A DNA stretch of 64,000 nt, from NCBI RefSeq assembly GCF_003119115.1, contig NZ_CP022364.1:2122001-2186000 (forward strand). The letters run 5' to 3'. The translations under genes and the position numbers were made by a program. Below, in pieces: positions 60,007-64,000 of this stretch. The stretch comes from Azospirillum sp. TSH58. GTDB taxonomy: Bacteria > Pseudomonadota > Alphaproteobacteria > Azospirillales > Azospirillaceae. Numbering within the stretch: the first letter of the stretch is position 1; each line of letters starts with the position of its first letter. The notes beneath the pieces are model-generated. The model saw only the letters and a program-made list of their open reading frames with translations. It was not told the DNA's origin and did no database searches.

Positions 60007-61199
60007 CGCACCACCAGATCGTCGCGGTGGATCATCTCGTCGCGGCCCCGGTAGCCCAGGATCTCCTCGATCTCGTGGCTCTTGCGGCCGGCGATGCGGC
60101 GGGCGTCCTCGGCGGCGTAGGCGGTCAGGCCGCGCGCCACCTCGCGCCCGTCCGGCGCCTTCACCACCACCACGTCGCCGCGCTCGAAGTCGCCCTCGAC
60201 GGCGCGCACCCCGGCGGGCAGCAGGCTGGCCCCCCGGGCGAGCGCCGACAGCGCGCCGGCGTCCACGGTCAGCGCGCCGTGGGCGTTCAGGTTGCCGCCG
60301 ATCCAGGCCTTGCGGGCGGAGGAGGGGGAGGCGGCGGGCAGGAACCAGGTGCAGAGCGCGCCGCCCTGCTCGGGCCGCTGTTCGAGCGCGGCCAGCGGGT
60401 TCATGCGCTTGCCCTTGGCGATGACCATGCGGCAGCCGGCAGCCAGCGCAACGCGCGCCGCGACGATCTTGGTCACCATGCCGCCGGAGCTGTAGCCGGG
60501 CGGCGGCTCGCCGGCCATGTTCTCGATGTCGGAGGTCAGTTCCTGGACGACCGGGATGTGCCGGGCGTCGGGGTCCTTGCGCGGGTCGGCGGTGTAGAGG
60601 CCGTCGATGTCCGACAGCAGGACCAGCGTGTCGGCGCTGATCATCTGGGCGACGCGGGCGGCCAGACGGTCGTTGTCGCCGAAGCGGATCTCCGCGGTGG
60701 CGACCGTGTCGTTCTCGTTGATGACGGGGACGGCGCCGAGCTTCAGCAGCGTGTCGATGGTGGCGCGGCCGTTGAGGTGGCGGCGGCGCTCCTCGGTGTC
60801 CTCCAGCGTCACCAGCACCTGGGCGACGGTCAGGCCGTGGCGGGCCAGCGTCTCCTGATAGGCGGCGGCGAGCCGGATCTGGCCGGTGGCGGCGGCGGCC
60901 TGCTTCTCCTCAAGGCGCAGGGCGCGCCCGACGAGGCCGAGATGCTCGCGCCCGCAGGCGACGGCGCCGGAGGTGACGATGACCACCTCCTGCCCGCGCT
61001 TGCGGCAGGCGGCCACGTCGTCGGCCAGCGCGTCCAGCCACTCGCGGCGCATCCGGCCGGTGGCGCTGTCGACGAGCAGGGCGGAGCCGATCTTGACGAC
61101 CAGCCGCCGCGCGTCGAGCAGGGTGGGGAGCAGGGAGGGAGCCTCAGCCTTTGGCGTTGTCGTCGCCGTTGCCGCTGTGTTCGGTGTCGTCACCGTCAT
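60003..61199 (-). CDS. proB: Glutamate 5-kinase
   Basis: A 398-residue kinase of proline synthesis. An amino-acid kinase domain ([62 protein letters not shown]) is followed by a C-terminal PUA domain ([18 protein letters not shown]). The start is uncertain: ATG 61199 is the best option and overlaps the obgE 3' end by 56 bases in another frame. It couples at its 3' end to the HAD gene. Confidence 0.93.
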   Translation of the reverse strand: MTVTTPNTAATATTTPKAEAPSLLPTLLDARRLVVKIGSALLVDSATGRMRREWLDALADDVAACRKRGQEVVIVTSGAVACGREHLGLVGRALRLEEKQAAAATGQIRLAAAYQETLARHGLTVAQVLVTLEDTEERRRHLNGRATIDTLLKLGAVPVINENDTVATAEIRFGDNDRLAARVAQMISADTLVLLSDIDGLYTADPRKDPDARHIPVVQELTSDIENMAGEPPPGYSSGGMVTKIVAARVALAAGCRMVIAKGKRMNPLAALEQRPEQGGALCTWFLPAASPSSARKAWIGGNLNAHGALTVDAGALSALARGASLLPAGVRAVEGDFERGDVVVVKAPDGREVARGLTAYAAEDARRIAGRKSHEIEEILGYRGRDEMIHRDDLVVR

Positions 61200-62385
61200 C
61201 GTCGCCTTCATCGTCCCAGTCGTCTCCGTCCGAGTCGTCCCCGGCCGCGTCCTCATCCGAGTCGTCTTCGGGGAGATCGTCGTACTCGCCCGTCTCCTCG
61301 TTCCAGCCCGCATACTCGTCGTCCATCTTCTGGCCGACCGGGGGCCGGGGGATGGAGCGCGTGACTGGAGCCTGGATGACGTCGGGCTCCTCTTCCTTGG
61401 ACTGTTTGATGAGCGTGAGCAAGCGGTAAAGCACCGCCTGGACGCCCTGGCCGGTGGCGCCGGACAGGACCATCACCTCGGCGCCCGACGCCGCCTCCAG
61501 CGCGGCCTTCTTCTCCGCGATCTCCTCGTCGAGCAGGGCGTCGGCCTTGTTCAGGCCGATGATCTCCAGCTTGTCGGCGAGGTTGCCGCCATAGGCGACC
61601 AGCTCGTTGCGGATGGTGGTGTAGGACTGGACCACGTCCTCCGCCGTGCCGTCGATCAGGTGGAGCAGCACGCGGGTGCGCTCCACATGGCCGAGGAAGC
61701 GGTCGCCCAGCCCGTGCCCCTCGTGCGCGCCCTCGATCAGGCCGGGGATGTCGGCGATGACGAACTCCTCGTCACCCGCGCGGACGACGCCCAGATTGGG
61801 GGCCAGCGTGGTGAAGGGGTAGTCGGCGATCTTCGGCTTCGCCGCCGTGGTGGCGGCCAGGAAGGTGGACTTGCCGGCGTTGGGCAGGCCGAGCAGGCCG
61901 GTGTCGGCGATCAGTTTCAGCCGCAGCCAGACCCAGCGTTCCTCGCCCGGCCAGCCGGGGTGCGACTTGCGCGGGGCGCGGTTGGTCGGGGTCTTGTAAT
62001 GGGCGTTGCCGAAGCCGCCGTCGCCGCCCTTCAGGATGACGACGCGCTGGCCGGGCTCCGTCAGGTCGAGCAGCACGGTCTCCTGATCCTCGTCCAGGAT
62101 CTGGGTGCCGACCGGCACGCGCAGGACCACGTCCTCGCCCCTGGCGCCGTTGCGGTTGGCGCCCATGCCGTGGTTGCCGCGCTGCGCCTTGAAATGCTGC
62201 TTGTAGCGGTAGTCGATCAGCGTGTTGAGGCCGTTCACGACCTCGATCACGACGTCGCCGCCGCGGCCGCCGTTGCCGCCGTCCGGTCCGCCATACTCGA
62301 TGAACTTCTCGCGGCGGAAGGCTATGGCGCCGGGGCCGCCGTCGCCGCTTTTCAGATACACCTTGGCTTGATCGAGGAACTTCAT
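61144..62385 (-). CDS. obgE: Obg-family GTPase
   Basis: A 413-residue GTPase. The glycine-rich Obg fold ([20 protein letters not shown]) precedes the G domain with G1 [23 protein letters not shown] (switch II) and NKAD. The last 55 residues are an Asp/Glu-rich tail ([17 protein letters not shown] and more) in place of an OCT domain. It acts in 50S subunit assembly and stress control. It follows rpmA, as in most bacteria; ATG 62385. Confidence 0.95.
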   Translation of the reverse strand: MKFLDQAKVYLKSGDGGPGAIAFRREKFIEYGGPDGGNGGRGGDVVIEVVNGLNTLIDYRYKQHFKAQRGNHGMGANRNGARGEDVVLRVPVGTQILDEDQETVLLDLTEPGQRVVILKGGDGGFGNAHYKTPTNRAPRKSHPGWPGEERWVWLRLKLIADTGLLGLPNAGKSTFLAATTAAKPKIADYPFTTLAPNLGVVRAGDEEFVIADIPGLIEGAHEGHGLGDRFLGHVERTRVLLHLIDGTAEDVVQSYTTIRNELVAYGGNLADKLEIIGLNKADALLDEEIAEKKAALEAASGAEVMVLSGATGQGVQAVLYRLLTLIKQSKEEEPDVIQAPVTRSIPRPPVGQKMDDEYAGWNEETGEYDDLPEDDSDEDAAGDDSDGDDWDDEGDDDGDDTEHSGNGDDNAKG

Positions 62386-62544
62386 CGGGGACCGTGCCGG
62401 CCAATCTACCGTTTGCGCACCGTCCTCCAACCGTGGGAAGGGGGCGGTGACCACACCATCGACAAAAGATGGCAACAAAAGAAAATCGGGGGCCGGTTGC
62501 CCGAACCCCCGATCATCCCAACACACCGTACGGGCCGGACGAGA

Positions 62545-62823
62545 TTACTCGGCCGCGACCGCCGGGACCTCGACCGCCTCGATGGCGACGTAGGTGCGCC
62601 CCTGGGCGCTGCGCTTGAAGGCCACCACGCCGTCCGACTTGGCGAACAGGGTGTGGTCCTTGCCGATGCCGACGTTCTCACCGGGGTGGAACTTCGTGCC
62701 GCGCTGGCGGACGATGATGTTGCCGGCGACGACGTTCTCGCCACCGAAACGCTTCACGCCGAGGCGGCGGCCAGCGGAATCGCGACCGTTGCGCGAGGAG
62801 CCGCCTGCTTTTTTATGGGCCAT
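62545..62823 (-). CDS. rpmA: 50S ribosomal protein L27
   Basis: A 92-residue L27. It starts [20 protein letters not shown], the mature N-terminus that reaches the peptidyl transferase centre, followed by [20 protein letters not shown]. There is no cleavable extension. It is 33 bases after rplU and 159 bases before obgE. Confidence 0.97.
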   Translation of the reverse strand: MAHKKAGGSSRNGRDSAGRRLGVKRFGGENVVAGNIIVRQRGTKFHPGENVGIGKDHTLFAKSDGVVAFKRSAQGRTYVAIEAVEVPAVAAE

Positions 62824-62856
62824 GGGGAGTTACTCCTGTGACTGGTCGGCGGCCGT

Positions 62857-63174
62857 TCAGGCGGCGCCGTTGATCCCGGTGATGCGCAGGACGGTCAGGT
62901 CCTGGCGGTGGCCGTTCTTACGGCGGTAGTTCTGGCGGCGCTTCTTCTTGAAGACGATGATCTTCGGACCGCGATCCTGGGCGACGATCTCGGCGGTCAC
63001 AGCAGCGCCGGCAACCGTCGGGGTGCCAAGGGTGGTGCTGCCGCCGTCGCTGACCATCAGCACGTCGTTGAGCGTGATGGAAGCGCCGGCCTCGGCCTCG
63101 AGCTTCTCAACGCGGATCACGTCGCCATTGGCGACCTTGTACTGCTTGCCGCCGGTGCGGATCACTGCAAACAT
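62857..63174 (-). CDS. rplU: 50S ribosomal protein L21
   Basis: A 105-residue L21 starting [20 protein letters not shown], with the C-terminal [20 protein letters not shown] rRNA-binding signature. ATG 63174 is chosen; GTG 63183 would add three residues. It is the first gene of the rplU-rpmA-obgE-proB chain, with a good promoter 80-110 bases upstream. Confidence 0.97.
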   Translation of the reverse strand: MFAVIRTGGKQYKVANGDVIRVEKLEAEAGASITLNDVLMVSDGGSTTLGTPTVAGAAVTAEIVAQDRGPKIIVFKKKRRQNYRRKNGHRQDLTVLRITGINGAA

Positions 63175-63254
63175 CGTCGTCACTGCCTATCTCAAAACAA
63201 ACGGAAGGGCCGCTCGCCCACCGTTTGAGGTGCAAGCCCGTTCGTGAGAGCGGG

Positions 63255-63283
63255 GATTTAACCGATGGGCCACCGGGAGTCAA
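63255..63283 (-). promoter_or_regulatory. Promoter of rplU-rpmA
   Basis: On the minus strand TTGACT (63283-63278) and TAAATC (63260-63255) are separated by exactly 17 bases, a close match to the housekeeping consensus. The transcript would start near 63248, giving a leader of about 75 bases before rplU. Confidence 0.6.
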
Positions 63284-63328
63284 CAGGCATGGTGGCATTT
63301 TCCCGTTCATTTTCTTGCAAACAAGGGC

Positions 63329-63357
63329 TTGCATCCCCCCAGGCTTTTGGGTAGGTT
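63329..63357 (+). promoter_or_regulatory. Probable promoter of tRNA-Ser(CGA)
   Basis: TTGCAT at 63329-63334 and TAGGTT at 63352-63357 are 17 bases apart and lie 26 bases before the mature tRNA 5' end, which fits a short precursor. The -10 match is weak. Confidence 0.45.
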
Positions 63358-63383
63358 CCGCGCCACCCCGGAAACGGGGCAGC

Positions 63384-63473
63384 GGATGGGTGGCAGAGCG
63401 GTTGAATGCACCGCACTCGAAATGCGGCATACCCGCAAGGGTATCGGGAGTTCGAATCTCCCCCCATCCGCCA
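63384..63473 (+). tRNA. tRNA-Ser(CGA)
   Basis: The acceptor stem GGATGGG 63384-63390 pairs with CCCATCC 63463-63469, then the discriminator G and encoded CCA (63471-63473). The anticodon stem CCGCA/TGCGG encloses loop CTCGAAA, giving anticodon CGA, which reads UCG serine codons. A long variable arm (ACCCGCAAGGGT core) and T arm GGGAG/CTCCC with TTCGAAT are typical of class II tRNA-Ser. Confidence 0.96.
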
Positions 63474-63500
63474 CTCTCATTCGAGCGAACGCTCAGAAAG

Positions 63501-63528
63501 AAGCCTTCCCAGCCGGGAAGGCTTTTTT
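63501..63528 (+). terminator. Rho-independent terminator of the tRNA gene
   Basis: AAGCCTTCCC 63501-63510 pairs with GGGAAGGCTT 63515-63524 and is followed by a T-run to 63528. It is perfect and 27 bases after the tRNA CCA. Confidence 0.9.
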
Positions 63529-63550
63529 CGTTTCCGGCCTCGTCTGTTCC

Positions 63551-64000
63551 TCAGGCGTCCTTGAGCATCGCCAGCGCCGCCTCGAACAGCGCGCTGCCCG
63601 GTTCGGCGAAGCGGTCGACCACGCTGAAATGGTCGGCGCCCGGCTCCACGATCTCCCGCACCGCGTTGCCCTGCGCCGCCCAGGCCAGGGCGTAGTCGGC
63701 CTGCTGGCGGTGCATCGCGTCGGTCTCAAGGCCGCCCAGCGCCGGCATCAGCAGCGGGGCGGGGGCCGGAACGGCGTGGATCGGGCTCAGCCGCCGCGCC
63801 GAGTCGGGATCGAGCCGCAGCTGCTCGTTCACCTCGAAGCCGAGCATCGGTTCCAGGTCGTAGAGGCCGCTGATCGGAATGCCGCCGGCGACGCGGTCGC
63901 GGTTCTCCGACACCAGCTTGGCCGTCAGGTGGCCGCCCGCCGAATGGCCCGACACCACCACCCGCCGCGGATCGCCGCCGAAGCCCGCCGCGTTGGCGAT
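63551..64000 (-). CDS. Alpha/beta hydrolase (esterase/kynurenine formamidase-like), 5' end outside the window
   Basis: The 3' part (about 150 codons) of a hydrolase whose start lies beyond the right edge; the frame is open to 64000. The nucleophile elbow GHSAGGH, preceded by FGGDPRRVVVSG, and a DHFSVVDR segment with the catalytic histidine are seen. An ISGLYDLEPM motif resembles short-chain esterases and KynB-like formamidases. Substrate not assignable. Confidence 0.8.
   Translation of the reverse strand: MANAAGFGGDPRRVVVSGHSAGGHLTAKLVSENRDRVAGGIPISGLYDLEPMLGFEVNEQLRLDPDSARRLSPIHAVPAPAPLLMPALGGLETDAMHRQQADYALAWAAQGNAVREIVEPGADHFSVVDRFAEPGSALFEAALAMLKDA

Noticed and set aside
63384..63473. 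tRNA-Ser as an integration site for a mobile element
   Set aside because: No integrase and no repeat of the tRNA 3' end were seen in the window; flanking genes are ordinary.

Overview
The window is high-GC chromosomal DNA from an alphaproteobacterium, most likely Azospirillum or a close relative in the Rhodospirillales. The evidence is the codon use and several gene orders typical of that group: the F1-only ATP synthase operon atpHAGDC; pheA-kdsB divergent from a membrane-anchored cytochrome c; ffs-dnaX-ybaB-recR; and the chain rplU-rpmA-obgE-proB ... proA-nadD-rsfS-rlmH-gpmI-envC-ctpA-deacetylase-rppH. Genus assignment is inference. No rRNA, insertion sequence, prophage or CRISPR array was seen.

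Layout. 1-700: AT-rich left edge with a DUF4160/DUF2442 pair. 800-2900: MarR regulator, a ghrA-like reductase and rluE. 2935-11906 (minus strand): a Yej-type peptide ABC transporter with two tandem binding-protein paralogues and a DUF3137 membrane protein between them. 12-18 kb: aqpZ, a 37-residue membrane peptide, hisN-like phosphatase, nudC, a chromosomal ccdAB pair, pheA, kdsB. 18-24.4 kb: cytochrome c, 4.5S RNA, dnaX, ybaB, recR, pgk and a methyltransferase. 24.5-34 kb (accessory in character): CYTH-CHAD protein with a ParA-like ATPase, DUF4405 protein, tam, an orphan histidine kinase, hldE, an entericidin-like lipoprotein, a haloacetate-dehalogenase homologue and an unannotated protein with a PD-(D/E)XK nuclease-like pattern. 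34-41.5 kb: lpd, xerC, DUF484, transaldolase, priA and two small unknowns. 41.9-47 kb: atpHAGDC. 47-63.2 kb: a di-iron ferritin-like protein, then the long minus-strand housekeeping chain listed above, interrupted between proB and proA by a cytochrome c and a TauE/SafE permease on the plus strand. 63.4 kb: tRNA-Ser(CGA), then a hydrolase cut by the window end.

Recurrent features. A GC-rich palindromic repeat built on CCCTCCCC(n)GGGGAGGG arms occurs at eight places; four are convergent gene junctions, three lie inside operons, and one lies inside the 5' end of envC. Several intercistronic spacers carry strong hairpins without T-runs, notably three in a row between yejA and yejB, and one between atpA and atpG.

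The most promising candidates for undescribed biology are the CYTH-CHAD/ParA pair (possible positioning of polyphosphate bodies), the stand-alone PD-(D/E)XK-like protein at 33373-34017, and the Yej locus with two binding proteins plus DUF3137. All three functional readings are inference from sequence.
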